Source: Apteryx mantelli (taxonomy: Eukaryota > Chordata > Aves > Apterygiformes > Apterygidae). Taken from it: 64,000 nucleotides of DNA. The DNA lies in contig NC_089978.1 in assembly GCF_036417845.1 (NCBI RefSeq), positions 87,228,007-87,292,006 of the forward strand, written 5' to 3'. This document shows, piece after piece, positions 23,927 to 38,640 of this stretch. The notes under the pieces are model-generated. The model saw nothing but the letters and a program-made list of their open reading frames with translations, was not told the DNA's origin and ran no database searches. Position 1 is the first letter of the stretch, and every line of letters starts with the position of its first letter. A program made the translations under genes and the position numbers.

Positions 23927-26900
23927 TTTTTGTGCTAGGAATTGTTTAGTCCAGTCAAAAAGCAGTGCATTGAAGGGGTTCCAGTTAAATGAAGTGGAAG
24001 GTGTGATCCTATACCTGATACAGGTCTTTTCCTAACTCTATGGAGCACATGGAGTTAATTTCTGAAAGGCTTTTTCTTAGGTAAAGATGCCAGTAGCTAA
24101 GGAAAGAAACATGATTTACCTTCAAATAGTTCAGCTGACCTTACACATTTATCACTTTACAGGATTTCATTTTTCCATGGAGCCTATTATTTCAACACCA
24201 TTACCTCCACTTTCAGCAAAGACAATTACAGGGCATTTATTTATATATCAGAGACACATTGCTTAGATTTTTGCATTCTTTTCACCTGAAATGGTTCTGC
24301 CACAAAACAATTGTTTGTCTCAAGCAAATATTTTTTCTCTCAAAGTTGTACTTAGAAGCACTCAAATGTCTTTTTATTTGCACAGGACAAAGACCTTTTT
24401 AACTAACAGTGACAAGGAAAGAACAAGTTCTAGTAATACACTGACAGGACATGGATTACCTAGATAATGTCATGCCATTGCATAGACAGACTTTGTTTGA
24501 GTATCTTTCTTTCTCTCTTCATCAGGCTAAAAAATATCTTTCTACAAGACCGCTCATGTAAACACATAGCAAATTACTCATGTCCTTCTTACAAATGCTT
24601 TGTCATAATGAGAAGCTTCATTATTTTGGCTTTTCAAAAGATTTCACAGAACTACTTCCTCCTCCCATCCCCAACCCCCAGCCCTGTGGTAAGCAGTGAA
24701 TTTGTATGGTGACCCAGATCATTTGAAGATAAATGTAAACTTTTTTTTTTTTTACATTTAGAAACTGGCATATTTCAACATGTGGAATGGGGCCTTCTAT
24801 GCCCCTGATCTGAGTTGATGGAGAACCATTCCAGCTAATGGCCCTGTTGCTGTCCTCATGCCATCTGCCACTCTTTTAGCCATAGGTCAGCTAGACATGG
24901 TGATGCTCCAGTCAGACACACCACAGCAGCAGGTGAGTTATAGTACCCTTTTAATTCATAAAGCTGGGTTAAAAGCTGTCCCTTAAATACATGTATAGAA
25001 TTCAGCACATAATGGAAGTATACCAGGAGATTAACCCATAGAAATCATGTGGCCTGTGATCAATTTTTGGTCCTCATAGACCTGAGACAACATTTTGGGG
25101 TGTTTCAGGCTTCCAGCTGAAAAGAGCCTGACATAGAATTTCATATAGCTGTGGTTTATGCAGTTGATTTTTCTCCTCTGATACAATGCAGATAACTATA
25201 AGCAGGGGTGTTGAAGAGAGCTGTAGCACCCAAGTATTGCTTTTGAGGTCATGCAGTGGGAAACTAATAATGCCACCGCACTGTCCCCATCCATATATCA
25301 CTACTATATCCAGTCCTGATCACAAGAAACTCCTTTTGAAAACAAAAGAAATTCACTGAGAAAGTTTTCCCTATTGAAGGCACTGTAAGCTCAGGTTATT
25401 TTAACGTATAATGTCAGAAACCTTTATTTTCAATATTTCTTGAGGTGAACTGTATAATAAAACATGCTTTGCAAAAAAGGTGCCCTAGCATTCTTAGTTG
25501 AGCCAAGTTTAATATATCAACATCCCCAGATCCCCTGCATCATTTGGAGAAATGACTACTGCATAGAGATGAGACAAAGGAAGTGACAGTGTCTCTCTTC
25601 TTTTAGTTATAATTAAATTCATATACTGTCCCTTAATGAAATCAAAGCCACTTTTATGCACATTGTCAGTGCTTCAGTACCTGAAGGAAACAATGATCTA
25701 GAGAAAATATACTAGAAGTACGTAAAACTGCCTTACTCCAAAAAACTGAAGCAATGATACAGGAAGTGGGAAGGTAAATACTTAACCTTAAGATGAGACT
25801 ACAAGCTTTTGTGCAATGGTGTCTGTTCCAGTAGAAGGAAGAGGCAGCAGACTGAAGAGCATCAAAAGGAACTACTGTTCTCACTGTGTGACTTCAGAAA
25901 GCCATTGCTCTAGCCTAGCACACCTTAAAAGAAACTGAAGGTAAACTACGTTTGCATTGAAAATCAGACACTGCATTGGATCAGAAATTTCTAAGATGCA
26001 TATATTCCAGCAAAGACACATTCACAAGGAGAATAGGATCCAGCCCAAGCGAATTTTCTCTCTTTCTTGAATTAGTGCTGTGGTAATGTGGCTTCAAATA
26101 ACATTAAATCTGAACAACACTCCTCTGAAGAACGCCCATATAATTTCAGCCCTGACACACGTGATGTTACAGGTCCTGATGACCCCACACTCTCCTTTCA
26201 GTCTAAATATCAGCAAACTCTTAAGAAAGATAGATTTCTACATGCATTTTTCCCTTTAGCTGCATTTGAAATTTATGCGCCAGTGTAGTTTTCCATATAT
26301 ATCAACACTTTTATAATTACCAAGACATTTCATGGTTTCCTTAGCTATTCTATGTAGAATGATGTGCTGCAGTAATTCTTAGGGTTGGCAAATTATTATA
26401 TTGTCCCTTAAACCACATGGCTAGCCAGTATTTGGAGCTTTATGGGTCACTTCCACTATAAAGAAAACTAATTATATTAGTCATTAATTACATGAATGTT
26501 ACTTTGGTGCCATCTTTGGTGCAATTTACAGAGAATCCTTACACAGCCTGTTTCCCTGAACGCAGCAGGAGGCATAGCAGGAAAATAGTCTCCCCCACAA
26601 CTCCAAGCCCTGCCTTTCCAGTACACAATCTGATAAAGCTTCTTGGCTCTATCACATACCAGCGTTTGGTTCACTGTATCCTATTTCTACATGAGCTTTT
26701 TGGCTACCATCACCACTGTTCTGGCAAAAGACTGTACCTTACATTTGGCTCTGTTCTTCAGTGGTGGTTCCATTTCTGGAGCTATTGTTAAACAGATGGG
26801 CTTCTTTCAACTCCAAGTATCATATCCAGCGTATTCAAAGAAATCTGCAAACTCTAGACAAAGATACACTTGTTCCGAGCTACCTAATGTCCCATATAAT

Positions 26901-29900
26901 CCAGAATTCTTAACAATGACTTAAAATCCAGCATGATGCAGAGTGAGTGGGACATTTACTACTACAGGGTCTATTAACTTCTGTCTGTTCAGCACTGCCT
27001 CTGACTGTGCACTCAACTCCTGCTCAGGGTTTGAGCCTAACACACGGCTTATGCTAAGGCCTGATGTAAGCTGGGAGCAGCACCGTTCGGCTAAAGTGAG
27101 AGCAACACGTACGCTGGACACTCAGAGACAAAAAGAATGAGGTCTGCTATCCTTGCGGTTTTATAAGGAACTGTTTGTTAACACCTGGTAAGTCCGAAAC
27201 TCTTTAGAATTAAGTAAATCCTTGCCCAGTACCTGAAACAACCAATAGGAATGGTCTAGACCAAACGTCCAAGCTAGAAGGTACAAATACGTCAGTTCCC
27301 CCAAGCAGCCTTTGGAACAGATCTGCCAGCCGCCGGACTGCTGAGGCTCTTGTGCTTCCCAGTGCAATGCAGGGGGCACCCACATCATGATGGAGGAGGA
27401 AGGATGAGCACTCTCACCATACGTTAGGAAACTATTTTGCTCATAAGCATGCAATAGTAACAAATTATCAAATTAATGAATCCATGAACTAGTGAATTAA
27501 CTAGAGAATTAACAGTTTAGGCTAGTCTAGAGAGAAGGGATTAACCCCTTGTTTGCTTTCATGTTTTTTTTTTCCTAATGAGCTCATAAAAATAAATTTT
27601 GTTTCACACAGTACCCTATCCTGGAAATTTGAGAGATCTCAATGAACCATGACAACCAGCTGCACACTTTCTTCCCTCCATTCACACACCAATATAAATA
27701 TTATGGAATAAACATGCTTAATATTTTAGTATATACTTATTTGGCTACTTCAGTTCTCACAGGGGTCAATGATCAGAAAATATTTAAAAAATGAACTCAA
27801 ACATTTTTGTCAGACAATCTTTCTTTAAAGGCTTGGAATATTTTTCCACATCACTGCAAAATCCCACTGGAATACAAGAAGCTAATGTGAAATGAATGTT
27901 CCATTTAAGCTGCAGTTACAATTATTAGAAGTAAAGCATGAAAGAGAGCTTCAGAAACATCAATCAGTATAAGATATTGAAGTCAAGTAGCAAGAAATCT
28001 TTCTGTTACAATGTCAGGAAAAAATGGCAGGGTTTTGAAATAGACATAAAATGAAAATTTCTCCACGTTGGCTGTGCTGAATAAAACAGAAAGCTCTAGA
28101 ATTGTAATAACAACAATGGCACTAATACCAGTAGGAGCTTAAGGTGCCGCAGAGGAATCAACAAAGATATATCCTTATCTAGAAACATTCCAATCTCATC
28201 AGAGTTACCAGGAGCAAAAATCGTAACTCAAACAATCGTAGTTCAACTGTGGCAGTAATTTTTAATATTTTAGGTAAAGAGAAATAGTTGGGCAAATCAA
28301 ACAAGCCACATTTCAGAGGTCAGTTCCAAGTAATAGAGTTACCATGGCAGAAATTTCACTGACCCCTGCCTTCAGGCACAGGAGCAAAACCTCAAAATGC
28401 AAGGCAACGTATAGTGCAGAATTCTGTTGACTGGATGCTCAAGAAGGGGGTTTCAAATATGACTTCGGCCCAACCTTTCAGAGCTGTTTACACTAAGACA
28501 GACTGAAGCTGGAGCGTCCACTAAATGGGCATGCGATATAAGGAATCAGGCTGATTATGTTAGCAAGGATGCTACAGCATTTTCAACATGTTGTACTCAG
28601 TGAATCAGTGAAACAGTGGAAAATCCAGGAATATGCATATGATGCTGGCATGAGGTAAGCATGAGATAAATAAGGTGCTATCTATGCAAACTGCATCGCT
28701 AAAAGCTTCATCTGACACATGGCTTTCCATGAGAAGGGCACAACCAAAAGTGACTCTAAGATTTTTGACCTGGCATTTGACATGACTCCATCTGAAGAAA
28801 AACAAAGAGAGAGTAGTCTTGTAAAAAAAAGTCCTGATCCAACAACACTTCTGTTTTCCTGCAGTCAAGGACATGATGGCTCAGATACATTCAGCTACCA
28901 GCATCACTCTGGCATTCCTCCCAGATCTTTCAGGGTCTGCTCGGCAGAAAATATGTAACTGAATATTTTTAGTGTACTGAACATCTCTTATCCCATGCTT
29001 CACAGCCATCTCCTTGGAAGCTCCGCTTAAACTTAAGGTGTGTGACCTTCAGCAAACTCCATGTTTCAGGTTCCTCGGAGACAACAAGGAATCACCAACA
29101 GTCTCTAGGGCTATTGCTTCACTCTATAGGCTAAGTTAAGTGATAGAAAGCATGAATCATGCAGTGTGTGGGTGAGAGGAGGAAGGGCACGCATATGTCA
29201 GACCAGAGCCAGCAACACTTATCACTTGTCATTGATAATCAGTTCTAGAGAGGATTAGGATCAATACAGAGCACTACCAAAAATGACACCCTCCCCCCAC
29301 CCTTGAAATCACAGCTTATTATTACCAATATCAAAATCAATTGCAAAGTCTGTCATACCCAAAAGAAGTTACTGATCTTAATCCAACACACATACAGTCC
29401 TTGGGACCTGCATGACCTTGGTTCTGCAGCAATGCCAAAACTGAGCTTGAAATATACCCCAACCCTAGCTGAGGTCAGGTGCCTCAGGCAACGAGGAGCC
29501 AGCCCTTCCCCAATCCCTTGCCTGCAAATGAACATGTGGAGAGGGAGTGGTAACTGGTGAGTACCCTGGACTCAAGGTCATTAGATTTTCCAGATGATGT
29601 GGCACTCTCCCTTCCCTGAGCAAAGCATGGAAGTGGACACCAGCTTTGGCACTACTGCCTTGTCTTGCTGACACAGTGATAACAGGCAGGGGTTGGAATT
29701 GCAAGGGATCTCCTTGCAAATCCAGAATATCCAAAACATCTTCATCAGAGACCAAATGAAACCCAGGGCAAGGAATAGGTCTGTTGGGACTTTACCTCTC
29801 CTAATAATGATGTAAATTAGTCCATGCTAAGCTCCATGCTGTGGTGCCCTCACCTCTGCTGCCTCCTGCACTAACTTATTTAAAGCCAGTTCAGGTATAT

Positions 29901-32900
29901 GAATATCACACCGCAGTCAGCTATTGTTTTAAAAGCTTTTATTGTACTTTAAAAGTAGTCAGTCACTTTGGTAGTCCTATCATTGTTTCGTCAATGCAAG
30001 TCTTTGACTTCATGCAAGACTGACTTCAACAGATTTTGGCAGAAGCACTGACTGAATATCCCCCATCACGGACTTAGAATTATGTGGCATGTAAGCAATT
30101 AAAGATCAAATGCTCTTTCTTTTCATTCTCTTTCCCCTTGTTTTAAATGTCTCAGTCCATTGAAATTGCATGGAAAATTTCAAGCTGGAGTGAGTTCCCA
30201 GAATGTATCAAGAGCAGTCAGGTAGCTAAGAGCCAGAATTTAAGTTTTGGGAAGAAAAGCTCTTAGAATTCTATTACTTTTAACACAAGTAATAGAAAAT
30301 GAACTTAGGAGAGCTGTTACTTGAATATGTCACCACGGTTTTTGCAACCTGAGCCTTCAAGCATTCTTAGGTTTGCTCACAGTGACTGGAATGTGTAAGT
30401 GATCTCTAAAGAAGAGGGCTTAATCTAGTTTCATTAACCCCCATAAAAAGAAAAATAAACAGAATAAATAAGGGGAAATTGATGTAGAAATCTAGGGATA
30501 TAACTGTAATTGTTTAGAAGATCTAACCCATACATAAAATCAATGCATGCAATTAATGTATTTGGGTATTACCAGTTAAGTATAACTTATTTTGTCCTTG
30601 TACACCTCCTAACAAAAGGATGGCTTATTCAGCAGTAGCTAGTGTACTCCCTATGTGCTCTTTTCACTGCCTTACTATTCTTTGATCTGAAGATAAAATA
30701 CATATAAAGAAACTTCATTGTCTTAACTTCTGTAACTGTCTCCTTGAAACCACAGTGATACTGCAGAAGCACAGACTTTTTCGTAGTCTCTTCATTTACA
30801 ATTGCTTGCTCCCTGTAAAGTCCAAGCAAAACCATACAGTAGCCTCTGCCTCTATGCTATAGGAGATTTGGGCCAGCAGAAGAGCTTCGCTGGCAGCGAA
30901 CTTGAGTCATCATATCCCTTTGGGAAGGGACAGAGACTGCCTTTGCCAGTGCGGGACTTCAGCAGAAACAACATGGAATGGAGGCATTCCCACCCCAGTG
31001 CTATGGCCTGCTCCCCACCCCACCGCTACTGACACAACTGGTTAAGCACCAGCCTGATCAGAAAGCTTATCGGACTTAAAAATATATCATTGCCTTGGCA
31101 GTGGCAGCACAGCAGCATGGGGCCAGAAAGATGGCTGGAGTAGGAGATGGGAATGAAAACAGTATCACATTAGCTCTGCCTGTCAGCCCGTACACCATTT
31201 CATATTTCCTTGGTCAGTACTCTCTTCTGTTTGATACCTCTGTGTTATTCATCCAGATTTAGATCCTTTTTCTCATGCTTCTTTGGATAACTTTTTGTTT
31301 TCCCTCCCTCACACAAAATCTCTTCCTTCACTGCTCTTCTCCCATCAGGATATCCTCAGTCCATTCGCACTGAAGGGGAGATGTCCCCCAGGCTCGGACG
31401 GTGTGCAGTCCTGGCTGCAGGATCATGTCCAGCACATGCTGAAATCTTCACGATCCTCCTCAGTAACAAAACCAACTGTTGGATCTGCCCCAACCCCCAC
31501 AGCCTAGGTTTACAAAATGGCATTTTAGCAGTCTCCTGAATATTAATTTCCACATCTGGCCGTAGAGGCTGCTTAGGAGATGAATTAAGATGTTTAACCT
31601 ATTCAATTTATAAAATCTTCTTTCTCAAAATTAAGGATAGCTGTAGCACAGAAAGTCCTTGTGTGACTCTTGGAAAGCATGTCAGACAATCATAGTATGG
31701 CCACCACAAGAGGCACATCCAGATTATCTCCAGAGCTTGCCTTAGAGAAATCAAATTAGCCACTTTCTCAGAAGATGTCCGCATGCTAGTTGGAGTAGAT
31801 TTTAAAGTAAGTTTACTACCGTCTTGCTCTTCCCCTGATTAAATAATATGATTTTTAAAATAAGAGAATGATAAAAAAATGAAATAAAACACAGAATTCT
31901 GCCTGATCTGGGAAAAGAGGAAACTGGGCAAAGAAGAATCTAAAATGAAATGTGAAAAGAAAGTCAATGGCTTCCATATAGACCATGGTTATACACCAAC
32001 TCCAAAGGTGAAAATACTCTACAAGCCTCAATGCTAGGTAAATAACATGATAATGCTCCTCTTTTTTATAATAGTTTGGGAGCTCTAATCACTTGTAGAA
32101 GGACCATAGAATCATATTATTGTTTAACACACACACATCATTTGAAGAGCGATGGGTTATTATATAATGGGTATAATCCACAAGCCATGTACCAGTCACG
32201 GTTAATTCCTATGACAAGCTTTATTTCCACATTTCACTGTTCAGACTGTTAGAGAGGATTTGCATGTTTTTATTTTTTTCCACACCTTTCCGCCTCCTCA
32301 CTGCCAATTTAAGAGCTGTTATTCTCAGTTCATAGTAATTGGGAGAAAATAAAATTCCATCTGTTTCTGCCAGGAAAAGGAAAAAGAGGAAAGGGAAGGA
32401 GAGAATCAACAGAAAATTCCACTTGCTAGACACCCTTTGTTCCTATCTATTACTTTTCTAAGAGATGCCTTGTTCAGTTGTATTGCACAAAGTAACTGGT
32501 ACTTAGCATATGCACAGTATTTTAACTTTATGTATGACCTCAAATACAGCACTTCCAATAGTGTCATGCCACACACTATTCTTTCACTGCACATCTAAAT
32601 TCATAAATACAACTCACATGTGCTAACAGTGCCATATAGAAGTATTTAACTAATAAACAGCCTGAAGCCCATATTTCCCTCACTAGGTTTTCAACTACAG
32701 ACATTTTTTTTAATAGCAATGTGTAGAAACTCACACCAGAGTTGTTGAACATAATGGCTAAATTCAGGCTTCTGTCTTTGCAATCTGTCTTTCCAATAGC
32801 TTTGGAATGGCTTAAAGGTGAACAAATAATGAGAGAGAGAGAGAGAAGGAGAGAGTGACTCAGAGAGAAACAGAGATAGATCTAGGCTAAAAAGCCATCA

Positions 32901-35900
32901 AGAGTTAAATGATCTGCAAAGAGAAAAAGCTTGAAATTAAATTTTACCAGATATCAAATAAGATACTTAAGAGTGGTATGTTAGAAGAGGATCCTTTCAT
33001 GAAAATGCAAATAGCAGCAAGCTGTTTTAATTATAGGCTGCAAGTGTTGCGTTCTGGGAGACTAGAAAAAAGTGCAGAAGAGAGCAGAACCATAAAACCT
33101 TCTCATCAGTATTTTCAGGTCTTTTTCAAGCAACAATAGTCTCAATCTAGCAACATTTTGCAGCCCCATGGTGCTTTTTTTGAGCTGATCGATAGCTTGG
33201 CACATTCATATGCTTACAGGATTTCTTCTGCTTGGACCTGTCTCTTCAAAGTGGGTCTCACAACCAAAAAAACATGATGCTATCTGCTTCAGAAGAGTGG
33301 AAGAGCAGCACAAATCCTTCCTCATGTTCCTTTCCTGATCCAGAGCTCTGTAACCACTGCTGCCAATGGCAGGGAGATTAGATCCCATAATCAGATCCCC
33401 TGCAAGAAAGGGATGAAAGTAGCCCAGTGAACTAGTTGCAGACCACAGACCTTTACCAGCAGCAAGACAGACCTTCCTCCATAAACAGCTACAGGTAACA
33501 CAATCAAGTCGTTAGCCAATAAAAAATGGGGTCCAGTTTTGTTTCTAGTATAGAACAGTGCTTGCTGGAAAGAGGAGAGCATAAAGAAAGGACCTTATCA
33601 AATATGCTCTACATAAATGTAATACAAATACAAACTGTTTATCTTAATACCAATACCTAATTCTCCTTGCCCTTTCTACCTCTTCTCACCTGCCGTGGTG
33701 CTCAGCTTCCAGCCAGGTCTACCTGAACACTTCCTATATTTGCTAGTCCTCCAAATTCTAATCCCTTTCCTCCTCCAGTGAACAAACTTGGTTCACTCCA
33801 TTCTCAAGGGGAGAACAAACTAAGCTAAAACACGGTCTTTCAGGTATTAAGTATTCGCATACAAAGCAAGTCACAGAATACATTAGCTAGGTAAGTATTT
33901 GTTTGCTTAAAGTCAGGAGACATTTTGATGGTGGGTTGTGAGTAAAAATCAGATAATAATAGCTCTGAAGTATTCAAAGGGGAAAAAATTCAAATCCCTC
34001 AGTATTTAAATATACATTCAAGCTTTGATAATTGCATTATGTTCAAGACAGGCCAATGCTGCTTTCCTGAACGCATTTTTCACTTTTCTTCAGTAGATGT
34101 CACTGCAGTACAGGGTAATACCACGCTACATAATAGTTTCAACACAGTTCTGGGAAGAAAGGATAAGATGAGCTTTACCAGGGAGTGGTCGACACTGGAG
34201 AACTGAAGCCTCATGCCATCACATTTTCAGCAGCACTGAGTATCAGTCCTCACATAATTTCTCTTTATGCCTTTATTTCTTGGCTGGGACCAAACACAAG
34301 AGGAACTATTTGCTGTAATGGTTAGACCCAGCTGAAATTATGTAAGGGAAGCTAGTCTGGGGCAACCATTATTCTGAACAGAAAATAGCTTATGCACAGT
34401 TCCTTCATTTTGCTTCCATAGACTCAAACAACAGCCCTCTTTCTGATGCAGCCTCAGATTAAGTCCTTAATCCCATGTATGCATTATTATGATCAAGATA
34501 TGAACTCTCTTCTGTGCATTTCTTGCTATAATATGAAAGCAAAATGTTTATCAGATTAGTTTTCTTTTCTTTTAATTTAATGCACTTTTAAGATGGCTTG
34601 AGTGCTCATATAGTTGTTATTTTTAAGTAAGGTGGGGTTTTCTTACTTAATAAAAGAAATCCTGAGAGCTTAGCCCACAATGAAAATATCTGAAATTAAC
34701 ATGTTTACTAATATTGAAATTTTCCATTTTAGAATATTCCTGGAAATGCCTGTATGTCAAATGTGGAAGGACTGAAGTCTAAAAGTGAAAATAACAGGAT
34801 GTATCTAAGAAGAAACAGTAGAAATTCAGGAGGGTTTTACAAGATGAAAAAAATGCTTTCTGCAAGCTCTTGTACTGTTAAAGAAATGCATTTGCTAACA
34901 AAGTCATCAAAATGTAATCAGAAACTCCTCCTCCCTTAGTCATTCCTAGAAAACAAACCAGAACCACAGTCTTCCGCAGCTCCCTTAGTCTACCAAACCT
35001 CTTTTCAAAAACAAGAAGGAGGAAGCTTGTCTTGGAAACAGGCTTTATAGCTTCAGGCTCTTGTATAGTCATAATCACTGAATATGCCACTCAAGAGCAC
35101 CTAGTTGAACATTCAGGATTTGAGATCGACAGACTTTTTCCCAATGTATCAGTAAAAATAACCTCTTCAATGAAAGAACCCCCATTGCTGAGTTATTGCA
35201 AGGAGCAAGAGGTATATTCAAGGAAGACAGATCCTGTTCCAAAGCTTTCAGTGCATGTAAAAACAAATACTTTGAATTTCACAGGCGCCAAGGCTGCCTG
35301 CCGGGAACGTGTTGGAAGAAACTGGCTAAGCCAGTGGGCGTTCTACTTTCATGTGGGGACGCTTCCTTTTGATCTCTGGGTATAGGTCAGTGTAGAGCTC
35401 ACTACAGAAATCCAAACTCCAGCTGATAAAAGCATGGAGAAGTGGCAAGGCCCACATCTGGAAAAGGAGGTAGCCACTTCTAAGGAAAGCTCACACTGAA
35501 AGACATTTTCATGGCTGCTACTGCTGCTTTGCAGGAGAAACAAGAAAGCCCCTAAGACAGAAGCAGGTATCATAATCAGGTGAGGTGGCAGAGTCCTCCA
35601 GTGCAGACTGCTGAAATAAACCTGGTTTCAGCCATTTAGGTTTCATTTGAGCTCAAATCAGTATTAAGCATTAGAAAGTACATTGTCCAACCATACCTGC
35701 CTAATGCGATGAGACAGAGGGATATAAATTTGCTTGGGATGAAACTGTAACAACTATGCCTTCTCTCAGCTAAATCAGTCACTCACTACTTTATTTAACA
35801 TGATTTCTATCAGCCCTTCCAAATGCCTAATAAACACAATGAACAGAAGAGAGTAGGAATCAGTAGTTCATTTCCCTCTGCCCTCCCCAACAGAAAAAGG

Positions 35901-35989
35901 CCACACATCTGAGTAACTGTCTGAAGATGATCTCTGGAAGAGAAAAGAGAAAAATCTTTTGAGGGACTATGCTTTAAAGCCACTTTCTA

Positions 35990-37880
35990 CTGAGATGGCT
36001 AAACAGGATTTAGGACCTCTATTTTTACCATCCAAGCTTGAAAATTTTGTCTTGCCTGATGCTACCTCTTCCTTTATTGCTGCCTCTACCTGTCTTATTT
36101 CACAGCTTCGAATTTCACACCCACACCCTTCTTTCCTCCCACTCTCCTTGTCTCTGTAAAAGAACCCCTGTCATCCATTACTCCTTTATATGTCACCCCC
36201 TTCAGCCTCACCAAACCCTGGATCCTTTTGTCTTTCTTCCCTGCCTTTCAGAGGTTTCTCTTTTCCATACATTTCTCCCTCCCTGCCCCCAGCTTCGCTT
36301 CATGGTAGTCACACTGGACTTTTGCTGTCTGCCTGCCTATGCTCTTCCCTGGCTAAACCCTTTCCACTCTTTCTCCATTTTTAGCCACATTGAACATGAC
36401 GCCTCTCCACTTTCCCCTGTCATTTTCTTGCTCTCTGCTCTCCATGCGGCAGTTCTCTTCAACCCTGTTCTTTGATTTCAGCTCAAGACATTTTCTTTTC
36501 AAAGTGTCCCACATAAGTCTTTGGTGATCCATCAATCCCTTTGCTGAGTATTTCCATGTCTCCTTTCTGCATTCAGTCTGCATTCCTTGTTCAGCTCTCC
36601 CTATGCTTAAGCTCACTTCATTTTCAGCAGGTATCTTCTCAGATCTCCTGCTGCTGTGCTCCTCCCTTTTAAACAATGATCATATATTTTTCAGCTTTGT
36701 ATTTCAGGTTCTCTTCTCCCTCATCCTTTGCCACTCGGTCTTTCCACAACGCCAGGCCATCAGTAGTTATCAATATTAGTCTCTCCTCCCTTTTCCCACA
36801 TTTCTTCTTTTCTTTCTCCTTCTGTCTCAAGCACAGTTGTTTATTTTCTCCCCGCTTCACTCTTTGCCCTTCTCTTTTGCCTCTCTCCTACTCCAAAACA
36901 GCTAGCTCTGAGAAAAGCTGTCTTTCCCCCCTACAAGTTCATTTTTTCCATCTTCAGTTCTTCCAGTTTCCTAGTTAAGCAATTCTCATTCTCCAGTTTG
37001 AAAACAACACCTGTCATCTCAAGTGGGTTTTTTGTTACCCTGACTCATCCTCACTCTTACCCCATTCCTGCCTCTACTTTGCTCTCCACACTGGGATCTC
37101 ACCAATGTCTTCTACATGAAGACGTCTGCTTTCTATCACTTCCATTCCTGTAACTCCTTTCCGTCTTCCATGTCACACATTAAGAATTTCTCTTCTCTGA
37201 CTCCTCCGTTTGCCTCAGTTATTCCATCCTGAGCAAACTGCTGTTCACTCCTCCTTCAGTTCTCACGCTCCCACCATAAACATACTTATTCTGATCCCCT
37301 TTGCTCACCAGCCACACACTGCTCCTCTTTCTCCTTTCATCTCCAAGCTCATTAAGCGTGCCTCTTCTCCAGTTTCATACTAAACTTCTGTAAACTGGCC
37401 TTCTCCCCATAGATGCACCATAATTTGCTCTTACTTATGTCTCTCACAGATTTTGAACTGAACCAAATTTCAAAAATAATAGTCCATCATTAACAAATTA
37501 ACCTATCACCTGTCTTCTTGAAAACCTGCCCTCCCTGGGTTTATGTGACTAGCCTTTCCTTGTTCTCCCTCTATGTGTCTGTTTGCTAGGACTGCCTCCT
37601 ATTTGGAGGCTCTTCCAAGACCCGTCTCCAGCATTTATGGTGATCTACCATTATGATGATTTAGTTATTGTTATTATTTTTGTTATTATTTATATTGTTT
37701 GTTTGTTTGTTTTTATCTCTTCTCTAGATAAGCCTGTTTTTATTCAAAAGAAAATCTCAAGAAATCTGGCTCAAAATTGCTCTTTGTGGACATCTAGCCA
37801 CCACCTCAAGCACAGTACATTTAAAACAATTGTTCAATTATATCTCCTTTTCAGATCACTGTGGGCAAGTCATATCTAGC
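35990..37880 (+). mobile_element. Pyrimidine-rich stretch, probable upstream part of the L2-type LINE
   Basis: The plus strand becomes strikingly C/T-rich with many CTCC, TTCC and CCTTT words, in the style of old sauropsid L2-clade ORF2 sequence. It runs directly into the better-supported RT 3' region at 37,880. Frames inside (for example 36,038-36,475) are by-products of the low purine content. Identity with the same element is inferred from composition and continuity rather than from motifs. Confidence 0.4.
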
Positions 37881-38640
37881 CTGTCACTTATTTGCTACTT
37901 CCACCTCCTTCTTGTTTCTCATAGCCAAACTATGCCTTAATCCCAACAAGACTTTTTTCATAACATTTCTAGTATAAGGCTTTTTGCATTCATCTGCATA
38001 CTAAAAACTCATCCAAATTTTCATCATGTGACATGTTTATTGCTGCAAAATCTGTTTTCTTGCCATTGGCATGCACTACCTTACCCAACGCATAACCATT
38101 CAGAAATATCCTAAATTCTAACCCTTTCTCTTGCAACCCTTTCTTTGGTCTCCCCATCTTTATAGGATTAATGTAAAGTACCTGTCTTCATTTTTAAGTC
38201 CATTTGCGATCTACCCCCACCACATCATCTCTCAAGCTCTTACATCCAGCCTACCCAGGATGATACTTATCACCTACTTGTTAAAATTTCAGATATGTAC
38301 ATCCATGTTATCTCCCATACTGCTCCCAGGTGCTCATGCTGAGTTTCTTATAAACATCCACAAAGCCACATCAGTATTTTCCTCAAAAATTTCTATTTGA
38401 AATTTACCTCTGCCATGATGCCTACAGATTTGGCTGCTCTAGGCAATTATCTGTTATGCTGTGTGAACTGCTTCATCCCTTCCCAGTACTCTCATGCCTG
38501 TTACCTTTTAGATTATAGGATTTTGGGGGCAGGGACCATCTTCTTATTTTGTGGGTTTTTTTATGATACTTAATCCAATAAGGATTTTGTCCAAGAGCAG
38601 GGCTCCTATCCACGATAAGGATGATGATATGCTTAATGCT
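37880..38640 (+). mobile_element. Degenerate L2-type LINE, 3' portion and tail
   Basis: The order of recognisable words matches the end of an L2-clade element: an ACTCATCC..TTCATCAT segment near 38,010, then TTTTTAAGTCCATTTGCGAT followed by CTACCCCCACC (about 38,190-38,225), equivalent to the 'leading common part... LAP' coding block. A CACAAAGCC..CTTTGCCATGATGCCTAC-like block follows (38,360-38,430). The 3' UTR has GGGGGCAGGGACCATCTTCTT (about 38,525) and ends in a GGCTCC..ACGATAAGGATGATGAT tail near 38,640. Many stops; inactive and ancient. The family name rests on memory of L2-like consensus wording. Confidence 0.6.

Larger units (their letters stand above)
17226..35990. other. Long non-coding stretch (gene desert, left part)
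   Basis: About 19 kb with no convincing exon on either strand. Frames reach at most about 118 codons and none shows domains or biased composition. Visible structure: a TGACAG motif cluster near 20.5 kb, an AT-rich run (23,280-23,370), a 9-bp inverted repeat at 23,906-23,926, and a GA-rich run (32,829-32,856). It is probably intergenic between two divergent genes. Confidence 0.5.

Noticed and set aside
27161-27463. 100-codon minus-strand frame
   Set aside because: Normal-looking composition, but no splice sites, domain, or neighbouring exon.
32095-32125. ATAGAATCATATTATTG resembling a CR1 3' tail
   Set aside because: Only ten bases match and no further CR1 sequence adjoins.
36038-36475. 145-codon plus-strand frame rich in Leu, Pro, Ser and Phe
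   Set aside because: A consequence of the pyrimidine-rich LINE-like stretch, where stop codons are scarce on this strand.
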